A stretch of DNA of 64,000 nucleotides, taken from Thermogemmatispora aurantia. GTDB taxonomy: Bacteria; Chloroflexota; Ktedonobacteria; Ktedonobacterales; Ktedonobacteraceae. Shown here in pieces: positions 20,091-28,853 of this stretch. A program made the translations under genes and the position numbers. The notes beneath the pieces are model-generated. The model had not been told where the DNA came from. It saw only the letters and a list, made by a program, of their open reading frames with translations, and ran no database searches. Positions within the stretch are counted from its first letter, which is position 1; the number at the start of each line of letters is the position of its first letter. The DNA lies in assembly GCF_008974285.1 (NCBI RefSeq), contig NZ_BKZV01000009.1, positions 104,483-168,482 on the forward strand. Direction: 5' to 3'.

Positions 20091-20134
20091 GGCGATGGGA
20101 TGAGACGGCTGGTGCGTAGCCGCTTCCCATCGCC
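20091..20134. terminator. Two-part hairpin between convergent genes
   Basis: Outer arms GGCGATGGGA (20091-20100) and TCCCATCGCC (20125-20134) enclose an inner stem CGGCT/AGCCG (20106-20110 and 20118-20122). It lies between the hemH stop and the stop of the next minus-strand gene. There is no T run, so factor-independent termination is uncertain. Confidence 0.45.
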
Positions 20135-20209
20135 CCCCTGCTCAAGGGATAGAGAGGTCCAGGGACGAGATCACCCGCGGAATCGAAAAGGAAAGGAATG
20201 AACAATCTG

Positions 20210-20947
20210 CTAGGAGCTGGCGGCCTGACCCGCTGGCTCGCTCTCCTGACTGGCCATGCTCTCCGCCGCCAGGAAATACTGGCCCTCGACCAGGCTGCCG
20301 TCGGGACGGACATGGATGAGGCCGCGATAGTGGCCATGAACGAGGGTCAGGCCCGTGGGCAAAGGCTGCAAGGCCCGCAATTTGACCCACGGAGCTAACT
20401 GGCGCAGCCACTCCTGGGCCAGGGCCTGCGCCTCTTCTTCATCGGTGGCATAGAAGAGATAGAGCAGGTCCGAGGTGGCTCCGGCGCTGCTGGCCAGCAG
20501 CCAGAGCGTCTTCGACCCTTCCGGCTCATCCTCGCCGGAGGCGCCGCTCGCCTGCAGCGCCGGCAGCGGCTCCGTATCTCCACCGGCGCCGTCGCTCACC
20601 ACCAACCCGGTACCAGCCTGCTCCTGCTCCAGGAGGCCGGCCTCCGTCCAGGACGGAGCTACCTCTGTCACTGACAACGCCTCCGCCGGCGCTGCTCCCT
20701 GACTCTGACTGGCTGCCCGCTCCGGTAGCAGGCTCTCGCCGCGCTCAAAGACCTCAAAGACGAGCTTCAGCGCCTGCTCCGGCCCCACCAGTTCGCAGAG
20801 CCGCTGGTGACAACGCTCCATGTTGCGCATCCGCGCCTCGATGAAGGCATGCTTCGACCAGCCGCTCGCCGGCGCGTAGAGCGCCCGCCGCCCGGCGATG
20901 TACTCATCTTCCAGCCGCTTGCGCAGCTCTGCGACTTCACTTCCCAT
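20210..20947 (-). CDS. Hypothetical protein
   Basis: A 245-residue protein that I do not recognise. The N-terminal part (residues 1 to about 80) is helical and charged (VAELRKRLEDEYIAGRRALY, FIEARMRNMERCHQRLCELV). A long acidic, Ser/Ala/Glu-rich linker follows, then a compact alpha/beta domain from KTLWLLASSAGATSDLLYLF through FYATDEEEAQALAQEWLRQL to HGHYRGLIHVRPDGSLVEGQ. The linker suggests two domains tethered flexibly. The start at 20947 has AAAGGAGAAG upstream and a strong promoter at 21084-21112. Confidence 0.75.
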   Translation of the reverse strand: MGSEVAELRKRLEDEYIAGRRALYAPASGWSKHAFIEARMRNMERCHQRLCELVGPEQALKLVFEVFERGESLLPERAASQSQGAAPAEALSVTEVAPSWTEAGLLEQEQAGTGLVVSDGAGGDTEPLPALQASGASGEDEPEGSKTLWLLASSAGATSDLLYLFYATDEEEAQALAQEWLRQLAPWVKLRALQPLPTGLTLVHGHYRGLIHVRPDGSLVEGQYFLAAESMASQESEPAGQAASS

Positions 20948-21083
20948 CTCTATAGCTTCTCCTTTCTCTTCTTCTCCTTCTCTCGACCTGGCCTGGCCTG
21001 GCCCGGCTTGCTTCGCCTCGCCTTGCCTCGCCTGTCACTCGCCGCCCCTTGCGGGCTGCTCACTGTTTCCAGTTCCAGCTCTT

Positions 21084-21112
21084 AGTATAGAACATCTTTG
21101 AGATTTTTGCAA
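21084..21112 (-). promoter_or_regulatory. Sigma70-type promoter for the 20210-20947 gene
   Basis: Minus strand: TTGCAA (21112-21107), 17-bp spacer, TATACT (21089-21084). Transcription would start about 130 nt upstream of the ATG at 20947. Confidence 0.65.
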
Positions 21113-21177
21113 TGCTTAGGGATAACTAGGAATGAAGAGAAATGATTAGAAAGGAATAGGCAAGCAAACGGTAACGC

Positions 21178-21207
21178 TTGTTTTAAAGCGGCTTCGTGGC
21201 CTATACT
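21178..21207 (+). promoter_or_regulatory. Sigma70-type promoter with long leader
   Basis: TTGTTT at 21178-21183, 18-bp spacer, TATACT at 21202-21207. It is divergent from the promoter at 21084-21112 and points to the HTH gene at 21511 with a leader of about 300 nt. Confidence 0.55.
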
Positions 21208-21213
21208 TAGTGA

Positions 21214-21510
21214 GATATAGAGAGTGCACAAGAGTGCAGAGAGCGGAATGATAATGCATGTCCGTGCATGTAGTCACGGGGTCCATAAGGGACGAACAGG
21301 GCCTTAGCTAGCTATGAGAAGGGATATGGTAAGGGAGAAGATGCCCCAATCCTGGGGCTTGAGCTGAGGGTTCCCTGTATTATTTCGGAACACACGCTGT
21401 CTGCCTGTCATGATGAGAGGCTCTCTGCATTGCCTGTAAAATCACCCGTGGATACGAGGGACTTTCTCAGCCCGCATTCTTACTGTCTCAAGAGATAGAG
21501 GGTCACACAC
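21214..21510 (+). other. Long 5' leader of the HTH gene
   Basis: About 300 nt between the predicted start site and the HTH gene hold no plausible ORF. The stretch includes a GCCCC/GGGGC hairpin near 21342-21357 and several purine-rich runs. No known riboswitch consensus was recognised. Confidence 0.35.
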
Positions 21511-21762
21511 ATGTGCGAAGGGTTAATGACTGCAAAAGAGGCTGCCGATTACATGCGTGTGAGTGTGCGCACCATCCGCGATTGGGTAAAGAAGGGCCTT
21601 ATTCCTGTGGTGCCTGTAGGCGCCCAAGAGTATCGCTTTACGAAGAAAGACCTGGATCACTACATTGAGACACAGCGGCAGATTTGGCAACCGCGTAGCC
21701 GTCGCAGCAGAGGCCCGAAGGAAAAAGGCAACGGCAGCACTCGCGAGAAACAAGATGCTTGA
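21511..21762 (+). CDS. Excisionase/MerR-type helix-turn-helix DNA-binding protein
   Basis: An 83-residue protein with a winged HTH of the excisionase family: MTAKEAADYMRVSVRTIRDW, KKGLIPVVPVGAQEYRFTKK and DLDHYIETQ. The tail is basic (PRSRRSRGPKEKGNGSTREK). Such proteins serve as phage excisionases or as small transcription regulators. No integrase lies nearby, so a regulator is at least as likely. Two ATGs compete: 21511 (AGAGGG upstream) and 21526 (GAAGGG six bases upstream). It is convergent, with a 29-bp gap, with the restriction-modification gene. Confidence 0.85.
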   Translation: MCEGLMTAKEAADYMRVSVRTIRDWVKKGLIPVVPVGAQEYRFTKKDLDHYIETQRQIWQPRSRRSRGPKEKGNGSTREKQDA

Positions 21763-21769
21763 AGGCTGC

Positions 21770-21790
21770 CTGGTCATCTGACCAGCTTTT
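21770..21790 (+). terminator. Intrinsic terminator of the HTH gene
   Basis: CTGGTC (21770-21775), loop ATCT, GACCAG (21780-21785), then CTTTTC. It starts 8 bp after the TGA of the HTH gene and runs up to the stop of the convergent restriction-modification gene. Confidence 0.75.
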
Positions 21791-21791
21791 C

Positions 21792-24700
21792 TCACCACTC
21801 GCCGTAGCGGTAGGCGGTTTCCTCATCGATCAGGGTGCGCTCTGTCTCGTCGAGGGCGAAGAGGTCGTAGACGGCCTGGTTGAGGGCCGTTTCCAGGCGG
21901 ACGATCTCGGCGGTGAGCTGTTCGATCTCCTGGCGACGCTCGGAGAGCAGGGCCTCCCAGTCGTCGCGCTCTTTGAGGGGGATGTCGCGCTTGAAGCTGC
22001 GGCGCAGCTCTTCGCGGAAGGCGTCGAACGAGAGCGTCCACCACTCGCTGAGGCGCTCGCTCAGCTTCTGCTGGCCGGCGCCCAGGTCCCTGATGATGCG
22101 CTGAGTGGTGCGGCGCCGCAGGCTATAGCGCCGCCGCGCGACCTCGGTGAGCTGGCGGGCCAGGGTGCCGATTCTCTGCCGCTGCTCCTCGCTCAGCTCG
22201 GGAATGGGCAGATGCTCCATGTATTGGGTGAAGAGGCGGTACAGCAGGGCGCCACGGCGCTCTGCCAGAGGTTGCGAGGTATTTATGATAATGAACCAGA
22301 TAAAGCGCGAATTAAGGATACCCAAAAGATCATATCTGTCTGAAGGAATAAAATAGCCTGTGTTAGTGGTGTAGAGTCCCGCTTCTCCCCAGCTAAAGCG
22401 TGGTTGCCGGCAGATGTCAGGCCAGAAGATTTTCGTGGTCTCGAACGCATCATAGTAATCGCAGGGGCGCAGCTCCCACCAGAATTGACCTTTATCGTGT
22501 CGTTTCCGGGCGGCCTCAGCAAACGGCTCCAGGTGGGCGGCCAGGTGCGGATAGCGTCCGGCAAACTCCTGCCAGGCCACAGCCTCGCCCTCCTCGGCCC
22601 TGGGGAAGGTCGCGCGCGTCCAGCCACTGGGGAGGCAGATCAGCCAGCGGCCCTCATCCTCCTGATACCAGGGGCGCAGATCCTCGCCGCGCACCAGCGG
22701 CTTGAGGAGGGCCGCGCTGTCCGGGTCGGCCTGCAGCAGGCGCTCGCGCGTCGCCGTATCCACAATGAAAGCCTCGTTCAGCCCCGTCTTAATACCATAG
22801 TAGATACGTCCGGCCACCACCTCCTTGAGCGGGCGCCCCTGGGCCAGCAGGCGCCCGAAGAGGCGGCGCGAGGCATCGCTGCGCAGTTGCCAGCCGCTAT
22901 CGGGCTGATCGCCGATCGTCACCGCAAAGCGCCGCTCCTCCAGGCGGCGGGCGAAGTCCCTGATCCCCTCGCTGCGCGAGAAGACCGCCACCTGGGCCTG
23001 GCTGTCCGGCGTCGGCGGCGCCTTGCGCACGATCTGGATGGCCGGGCTGAGGTCCGGGGCATCGGCGAAGATGCGCGTATTGCCCAGATCGATCAGCTCC
23101 TCGACCGTCATCTGCGTCCGCAGGAGATGGCGCAGGGCCGTCGCATAATTGGCCCGCAGCCAGCTATTGCTACTGATATAAGCCAGGCGGCCCCCCGGGC
23201 GCAGCAGGCGCAGGCCCTGCTCAAAGAAATAGACAAAGAGATCGGCCTGCCCGTGGTAGACGGCGTAATGCTCCTGAAAGAACGGCTTATCCTCGGCCAG
23301 CTTCTCCTGGCGCACATAGGGCGGATTGCCGATCACCACATCAAAGCCGGCCCGTTCGCCGAGCGGGCGACCATCGGGGGAGAAAAAGACCTCGGGAAAC
23401 TCCAGCTCCCAATGGAAGAAGAGGCGCTGTCGGCGCAGGGCCTCCGCCGCATCCAGCAAGCGCAGAGCCTGCCGCTCATAGAGGGAGGCCTCCGGCTTCC
23501 CCACCGCGTAGGCCGTCACCCAGCCCCACCAGCCTTCTTCGACCTCCACCCCATAGAAGAGGGCCGTCGCCAGATCCAGCACCCCCTGATACTTCGCCGT
23601 AAAATGGCTATGCAAGCGCGCGTAAGCCTCCTCCTGGCGGCGCACCTCGGCCAGCGAGCGCCCTTCCGTCCCCTCGATCTCGCTCACCCACTGCAGGGCC
23701 GCCCCCAGATCGTCGCGGAAGGTCGCATCTTCCAGCAGCACCAACTGCAGCGGTGCCGGCGTCTCCTCCGGCACCTCCCCATTCGATCCCGTCCCATCGC
23801 CGCCGTCCGCGCGTGCCCGCCCCTGCGCCGTCGGAGCCGACGCGCCCCGGGCATTGCCAGCGCGAGCGCGGCCCCGGCGCCCATTGGAGCCAGGCCCTGT
23901 CTCCGCCGCCGTCGTCGAGCGTCCGGCCAGCGGATGGCGTCCCGCCGCCGCCTCGGCCAGCCACGACCCCACCAGCGCATTGCCCGGGCGCAGATGGTGA
24001 TCCAGAAAGCTCAGCGGATACTCGCGGGCCGCCGTCGCCAGCCAGAGCGACAGCTTCGCCAGCTCCACCGCCAACGGATTGGCATCCACCCCATAGAGGC
24101 ACTGCTGCACCACGCGCCGCTTCCAATAGACCACATCCGTCTCGCCCGTCCTCTCCTCTGGCACAGCCCCCAGCTCCACCAGCGAGCGCGCCAGAAACTC
24201 CAGCGCCTCCACCAGAAAGTGGCCGCTGCCCATCGCCGGATCAAGCACATTGATCCCCAGCACCCGCGCAATGCGCTCCTCCTGCGAGCGTGCCCCGCGC
24301 AGCGCCTCAGCGAGGACCGGCTGCAGCGTGCGCTCCACCATATACTTGACCACAAAATCCGGCGTATAGTAGCTGCCCGTCAGCTTCCGCTGGCCGCTAT
24401 CGGTCACCAGATAGACCTCGCCCGGCTCATAGCGGCGGGCGACGGCGCGGCCATTAACCTGAGAGAGCGGCACCACCTCGCTCGTCGCCTGCAGCTCGGC
24501 CATCGGCTCCTCCGCCACATAGAGCGTATACTCCAGCAGCCCCTCATAGATCGTCCCCAGGTGGCGCTCCGACAGATCGCGGTAATCGATCGGCACCTTG
24601 CGGCTGCGATCGTGCGGATCGGGCGCATAGGCCAGCAGCTCCAGGGCCTGACAGAGGGCCTCATCGCCGACCGCAAACTGCTCCAGGAACGGCGCCTTCT

Positions 24701-25814
24701 GCGGATCAAAGAGGCCGCCATCGAAGACACTGACCCCCATCAAGCGATTGCCCGCATGCAGGCTCTCGAAGAGCGTCCTCAAATGGGCCCAGACCAGGGC
24801 CACGTTTGGTAGCGCCGTCTTCTCCTGCAGCAAGCGCGAAACCTGCTCTGCCAGCTTCCGCAGGCTGAAGCGCTTACTATAGATCGTCCCGCTCTCCATC
24901 GGCAGCAACTGGCGGGCCTCCGCATAGAACAGAAAGAGCAGGCGATAGAGCAGGATCAGCGCATGCTCATAGACCAGGCGGCGATTCTCTGGGGTAGGAG
25001 CCAGCTCATTGCGCGGGAACTGGAAGAGGCCCTGAGCGATCAGGCGCAGCGCATCGTAGACCTGCTCGCGCAGATTCTCGCGCACGCGCTGGACTGACTC
25101 GCCGCTGGCCGTCAGCAAGCGATCCAACGAGAGCGGATCGGCGGGATGGAAAGCCGCGGGTCGGAAGAAGGCATAGAAATAGAGGAACTGCGCAGGGTCG
25201 GCGTTCTCCAGCAGCTCGGGCAGATCGACCTCGTAGAAGACATCCAGCTTGTGGGCGGTTGAGCGGTGATAGAGTCGCCACTTGCGGCCATTGGTCAGCA
25301 GCCCCCAACTCAGGCCGCTGTGGAGCAAATAAAAGAAGATCTGCCAGGAAGGATTTTTATTCGAGAAAGCCTCTGAAGCTGAGCGGGCCATCTGATCGAG
25401 GGGGCGGTCCCAATGCTTGGCATCGCCGACGGCCAGCGCCCCGCGCTCGGAGGCATGTTCATCGAGAGGGAGGCCCTGGCAGGCCACGCGCTCCGCCTCC
25501 GAAGCGAAGAAGACATAATCGGGTTTCTGCGTGCCGCCGGGCACCTGCAGCGACGGCTGCACCGTAAAGACGTGGCCCAGCGTCTCCAGCACCGGCTGAA
25601 TCCACTCATGTTCCGTCTGAGCCTCATTGGCCGTCTTCTGCAAAGGGCGGAAGCGCTCGTAGAGGCGGCGCAGCTCCTCCTGCACGCGCTGGGCCCTGGG
25701 GATCAGCGCCTGCCACTCGGACTGAGTAGGAAGCACCTCATCGAGGAAATAGTCGGAAAAGAGGCGTTGATTATTATGGCGAGCGATCAGCGGCAACTGC
25801 CTTGTCTCGGGCAC
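21792..25814 (-). CDS. Single-chain restriction-modification enzyme (type IIG/Eco57I-like)
   Basis: From GTG at 25814 (AGAGGGGG upstream) the product has 1,340 residues; a TTG at 25907 would add 31. Near residues 95-140, KPDYVFF and ALAVGDAKHWDRP form a PD-(D/E)XK-like nuclease core. The gamma-class adenine methyltransferase follows: motif I NVLDPAMGSGHFLVEALEFL (about 523) and motif IV VIGNPPYVRQEKL (about 830), with GRLAYISSNSWLRANYATAL after it. The C-terminal 500 residues should hold the target recognition domain. A Gly/Arg/Ala-rich, probably disordered insert lies between motifs I and IV (about 620-690). No separate REase, specificity or BREX genes are nearby, so one polypeptide probably cuts and methylates. 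Confidence 0.9.
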   Translation of the reverse strand: MPETRQLPLIARHNNQRLFSDYFLDEVLPTQSEWQALIPRAQRVQEELRRLYERFRPLQKTANEAQTEHEWIQPVLETLGHVFTVQPSLQVPGGTQKPDYVFFASEAERVACQGLPLDEHASERGALAVGDAKHWDRPLDQMARSASEAFSNKNPSWQIFFYLLHSGLSWGLLTNGRKWRLYHRSTAHKLDVFYEVDLPELLENADPAQFLYFYAFFRPAAFHPADPLSLDRLLTASGESVQRVRENLREQVYDALRLIAQGLFQFPRNELAPTPENRRLVYEHALILLYRLLFLFYAEARQLLPMESGTIYSKRFSLRKLAEQVSRLLQEKTALPNVALVWAHLRTLFESLHAGNRLMGVSVFDGGLFDPQKAPFLEQFAVGDEALCQALELLAYAPDPHDRSRKVPIDYRDLSERHLGTIYEGLLEYTLYVAEEPMAELQATSEVVPLSQVNGRAVARRYEPGEVYLVTDSGQRKLTGSYYTPDFVVKYMVERTLQPVLAEALRGARSQEERIARVLGINVLDPAMGSGHFLVEALEFLARSLVELGAVPEERTGETDVVYWKRRVVQQCLYGVDANPLAVELAKLSLWLATAAREYPLSFLDHHLRPGNALVGSWLAEAAAGRHPLAGRSTTAAETGPGSNGRRGRARAGNARGASAPTAQGRARADGGDGTGSNGEVPEETPAPLQLVLLEDATFRDDLGAALQWVSEIEGTEGRSLAEVRRQEEAYARLHSHFTAKYQGVLDLATALFYGVEVEEGWWGWVTAYAVGKPEASLYERQALRLLDAAEALRRQRLFFHWELEFPEVFFSPDGRPLGERAGFDVVIGNPPYVRQEKLAEDKPFFQEHYAVYHGQADLFVYFFEQGLRLLRPGGRLAYISSNSWLRANYATALRHLLRTQMTVEELIDLGNTRIFADAPDLSPAIQIVRKAPPTPDSQAQVAVFSRSEGIRDFARRLEERRFAVTIGDQPDSGWQLRSDASRRLFGRLLAQGRPLKEVVAGRIYYGIKTGLNEAFIVDTATRERLLQADPDSAALLKPLVRGEDLRPWYQEDEGRWLICLPSGWTRATFPRAEEGEAVAWQEFAGRYPHLAAHLEPFAEAARKRHDKGQFWWELRPCDYYDAFETTKIFWPDICRQPRFSWGEAGLYTTNTGYFIPSDRYDLLGILNSRFIWFIIINTSQPLAERRGALLYRLFTQYMEHLPIPELSEEQRQRIGTLARQLTEVARRRYSLRRRTTQRIIRDLGAGQQKLSERLSEWWTLSFDAFREELRRSFKRDIPLKERDDWEALLSERRQEIEQLTAEIVRLETALNQAVYDLFALDETERTLIDEETAYRYGEW

Positions 25815-26224
25815 CTGACCAGACCCCCTCTTGCTCAGAACTGGCGACGGAGAGGCCGCAACGCCGACCAGCGCAGGCTTACAGCTTAGTACGTTACTAT
25901 AGCACAACAGAAGCGCGGAGGCAAGAAGCCGGCGCCGTCTGGTGGCGCTCGCGCAACGGGACCAGCGGACCTGGAGCAGTTGTCAGCGCTGCTCCGGGGG
26001 CAGAGCGCTCTCGGGCTTCTTCCAGAGGAGAACTCATCTCCCATAGGCACATCTCGCAATGCGCGAGGAAACCTTCCTTGACAGGGAAGAGATGATCATC
26101 TATAAAAGCGGTAGCGATGGGAGCCGATCCTGGCTCCTGGTGTCACCGCCACAGCCGGCGAGCAACGGCGGGGCAGAGGCAGACGAGCAGACGGGTTGTT
26201 TATTCGAGAGAAAGGAGAGCCGAG

Positions 26225-27976
26225 ATGGCCGGATGGCCAGGCCGGCGATTGGGCAACTACGAACTGGTGCAGCTGGTGGGGCGGGGGGGCTTTGCGGAGG
26301 TGTATCTGGGCCGTCATGTGTACCTGGGTACCGTGGCGGCAGTGAAGCTGATCCGGGGCAGCCTGGAGAGATGGGAGGAGGTGGAGCAATTCAAGCGGGA
26401 GGCGCAGTTGATTGCAGAGCTGAGGCACCCGCACATTGTGAGGCTGCTCGAGTTTGGCTTTGAGGAGGGACGGCCATTTCTGGTGCTGGACTATGCGCCG
26501 GGGGGAACGCTACGCCAGCGGCATCCGCGGGGGACGTGGGTGGAGCTGGGGCAAGTGGTGGCGTATGTGAAGCAGGTGGCAGAGGCCTTACAGTATGCGC
26601 ATGAGAGGAAGGTAGTGCATCGGGATGTGAAGCCGGAGAACATGCTGGTGGGGGAGCAAGGCGAGGTGCTGCTGGGCGACTTTGGGGTGGCGCTGCTGGT
26701 GCAGAGTACGCGGGGGACGACGAGAGAGGAGCTGGTGGGGACGGTGCCCTATCTGGCGCCGGAGCAGGTGGAGGGGAGGGTAGGGCCGAAGAGCGATCAG
26801 TATGCGCTGGGGGTATGTGTGTACGAGTGGCTGAGTGGGGAGCCGCCGTTTCGGGGGAGCTGGAAGGAAGTGCTGGCGCAGAAGGTGGGGCGGGAGCCGC
26901 CGGGCTTGCGGGAGCGGGGGGTCGAGGTAGGAGAGGAGCTGGAGGAGGTGGTGAGGAAGGCGCTGGCGAGGGAGCCGGAGCAGCGATATGGGACGGTGAA
27001 GGAGTGGGCGGAGGCGCTGGAGGAGGCGGTGAGGAGGGAGGAAAAGAGAAGGGTGATCGCGATGGTCGAGCAGACGGAGCCGGTAGGGCCGGGGGTTCCG
27101 AGCATGGGGGGCAGGAAGATCGCGCGGCGCTGGCTGCTGGCGGGGGTGAGCCTACCGCTGGTGGGAGGGCTGAGCTGGCTGGCCTGGAGGAGCTGGTCGG
27201 AGCAGGAGAGCTTTTCTCCTGGGCAGACCTTGCTGACGTATCGGGAGCATAGTGGGTGGGTGAACGCGGTGGCGTGGGCGCCGGATGGGAAGCGACTGGC
27301 CTCGGGGTCTGCTGATGGGACGGTGCGGGTGTGGGAGGCGGACACGGGGAAGCAACTGCTGACGTATCAAGAGCATAGCGGTATAGTACTGTCAGTGGCG
27401 TGGGCGCCGGATGGGAGGCGGCTGGCTTCGGGGGGTGAAGATGGGACGGTGCAGGTGTGGGAGGCGGACACGGGGAAGCAACTGCTGACGTATCAAGAGC
27501 ATAGCGAGTGGGTGAACGCGGTGGCGTGGGCGCCGGATGGGAAGCGACTGGCCTCGGGGTCTACTGATGAGACAGTGCAGGTGTGGGAGGCGGACACGGG
27601 GAAGCAACTGCTGACGTATCAAGAGCATAGCGATATTGTATGGTCAGTGGCGTGGGCGCTGGATGGGAGGCGGCTGGCCTCGGGGTCTGATGATGAGACG
27701 GTGCAGGTATGGGAGGCGGACACGGGGAAGCAACTGCTGACGTATGAGGGGCATAGCAATGGTGTATGGTCAGTGGCGTGGGCGCCGGATGGGAAGCGAC
27801 TGGCCTCGGGGGGTGAAGATGGGACGGTGCAGGTGTGGGAGGCGGACACAGGGAAGCGGCTGCTGACGTATCGGGGGCATAGCGACGTGGTGACAGCGGT
27901 GGCATGGGCGCCGGATGGGAAGCGGCTGGCCTCGGGGTCTCGTGATGGGACGGTGCAGGTGTGGAGCGCCCCGTAG
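26225..27976 (+). CDS. Ser/Thr protein kinase with C-terminal WD40 repeats
   Basis: From ATG at 26225 (AAGGAG upstream) the product has 583 residues. The Hanks-type kinase domain spans about 10-275: Gly loop GRGGFAEVYLG, Lys of VAAVKL, HRDVKPEN (about 131), DFG (about 152) and APEQ (about 178), so it should be active. A single membrane span follows at about 299-322 (WLLAGVSLPLVGGLSWLAW), then six WD40 repeats of exactly 42 residues (about 336-583), each with the VAWAPDGKRLASG core. The repeats presumably form an extracytoplasmic sensor propeller. Codon use in the repeats is uniform and the units are almost identical in DNA. It is one of five related kinase genes here. Confidence 0.94.
   Translation: MAGWPGRRLGNYELVQLVGRGGFAEVYLGRHVYLGTVAAVKLIRGSLERWEEVEQFKREAQLIAELRHPHIVRLLEFGFEEGRPFLVLDYAPGGTLRQRHPRGTWVELGQVVAYVKQVAEALQYAHERKVVHRDVKPENMLVGEQGEVLLGDFGVALLVQSTRGTTREELVGTVPYLAPEQVEGRVGPKSDQYALGVCVYEWLSGEPPFRGSWKEVLAQKVGREPPGLRERGVEVGEELEEVVRKALAREPEQRYGTVKEWAEALEEAVRREEKRRVIAMVEQTEPVGPGVPSMGGRKIARRWLLAGVSLPLVGGLSWLAWRSWSEQESFSPGQTLLTYREHSGWVNAVAWAPDGKRLASGSADGTVRVWEADTGKQLLTYQEHSGIVLSVAWAPDGRRLASGGEDGTVQVWEADTGKQLLTYQEHSEWVNAVAWAPDGKRLASGSTDETVQVWEADTGKQLLTYQEHSDIVWSVAWALDGRRLASGSDDETVQVWEADTGKQLLTYEGHSNGVWSVAWAPDGKRLASGGEDGTVQVWEADTGKRLLTYRGHSDVVTAVAWAPDGKRLASGSRDGTVQVWSAP
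27231..27970 (+). repeat. 126-bp tandem repeats encoding WD40 blades
   Basis: Units start at 27231, 27357, 27483, 27609, 27735 and 27861 (TGCTGACGTA in the first two), all in frame at a 126-bp period. Differences between units are concentrated in the short segment encoding the residues after EHS or GHS, while the rest is nearly invariant. Confidence 0.9.
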
Positions 27977-28174
27977 GGTGGCGGGACTGCGTAGGCCTGG
28001 GCGCTTTACCTGGCTTGCCGAAGCGTATACCAATGGCATTCCTCTCAAGCGGCCTTTGATGCCCTGGAGCAGCGAGCGCCAGGGCCGTATTGTTGTCGCT
28101 GCCCACTGATCTCGTGTCGCTCGTCTTCCACCGCATGCCAGTCGCTCCCGACACGGCCATCGTTCCCCCCAGGC

Positions 28175-28678
28175 TCAACTGTGCAGCAGCGTCTCGATCG
28201 TCTCCTTAAGCTGGCGATAGACATTATCGAGATGTTCCGGGATCACCTTCACATCGGCGATCACTGGCATAAAATTCGTATCGCCGAGCCAGCGCGGCAC
28301 CACATGCAAATGCATATGTTCGGCGAAGCCGGCGCCGGCCACCTTCCCCTCATTGATCCCCAGATTGAAGCCATCGGGGGCCATCAGCTTGCGCAGCGCG
28401 CGCAGAGCCAGCTGTGCCTGAGCCATCAGCTCGCCGAGCGTCTCCGCCTCCAGCTCCGTGATGCTGGGCACGTGGCGGTAAGGAGCGATCATCAAGTGGC
28501 CGTTATTGTACGGATAGAGATTGAGCATCATAAAGCAGCGCTCGCCGCGGTAGACGATATGGTTGCGAGCGTCGTCGTGGGCGGCGGGCTTGCTACAAAA
28601 GATGCACTCATCGGACTTCGCCTGTTGGTCCTTGGGCGTGATATAGGCCATGCGCCAGGGAGCCCATAAATTTTCCAT
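28175..28678 (-). CDS. HIT-family hydrolase (Ap4A phosphorylase-like)
   Basis: The start at 28678 (MENLWAPWRMAYI) has AAGGAGA upstream and gives 167 residues. The histidine triad HMHLHVVPRW is intact, and a CIFCSK cysteine pair near the N-terminus with the later His probably binds zinc as in the WAPWRxxYI subgroup. FNLGINEGKVAGAGFAEH precedes the triad. This subgroup includes Ap4A phosphorylases and other nucleotide hydrolases; the exact substrate is unknown. It lies between two kinase genes but has no obvious link to them. Confidence 0.93.
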   Translation of the reverse strand: MENLWAPWRMAYITPKDQQAKSDECIFCSKPAAHDDARNHIVYRGERCFMMLNLYPYNNGHLMIAPYRHVPSITELEAETLGELMAQAQLALRALRKLMAPDGFNLGINEGKVAGAGFAEHMHLHVVPRWLGDTNFMPVIADVKVIPEHLDNVYRQLKETIETLLHS

Positions 28679-28853
28679 GCGCGCAGATCTCCTTGCTGAA
28701 TCGGGATAAGAAAGAGCAGGGCAAGGGCAGTGCAGGCGGCACATGAGTTGCACCGGCTTGCCTGGGCGAAGACGAGTATAGCAGGAGGAAAAGAGGAAGG
28801 TCAATCTATCTGTCGGGAGCTCAAGTCATGGGGTGGGCGCGAGCGGGGCGAGG

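Noticed and set aside
19708..20337. 209-codon minus-strand frame overlapping the hemH 3' end
   Set aside because: Overlaps a firm ferrochelatase gene and has Ser/Pro/Arg-rich composition without a ribosome site.
22404..24812. 802-codon open frame on the plus strand inside the restriction-modification gene
   Set aside because: It is antisense to a well-recognised methyltransferase and has His/Arg/Gln/Leu-rich composition typical of GC-rich antisense frames, with no domain.
21511..25814. Excisionase-like gene plus restriction system considered as a prophage or integrative element
   Set aside because: No integrase, structural genes, attachment repeats or tRNA nearby; base composition matches the flanks.
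27231..27970. Regular 126-bp repeats considered as a CRISPR-like or satellite array
   Set aside because: Repeats are in frame, code for WD40 blades with no unique spacers, and belong to one protein.
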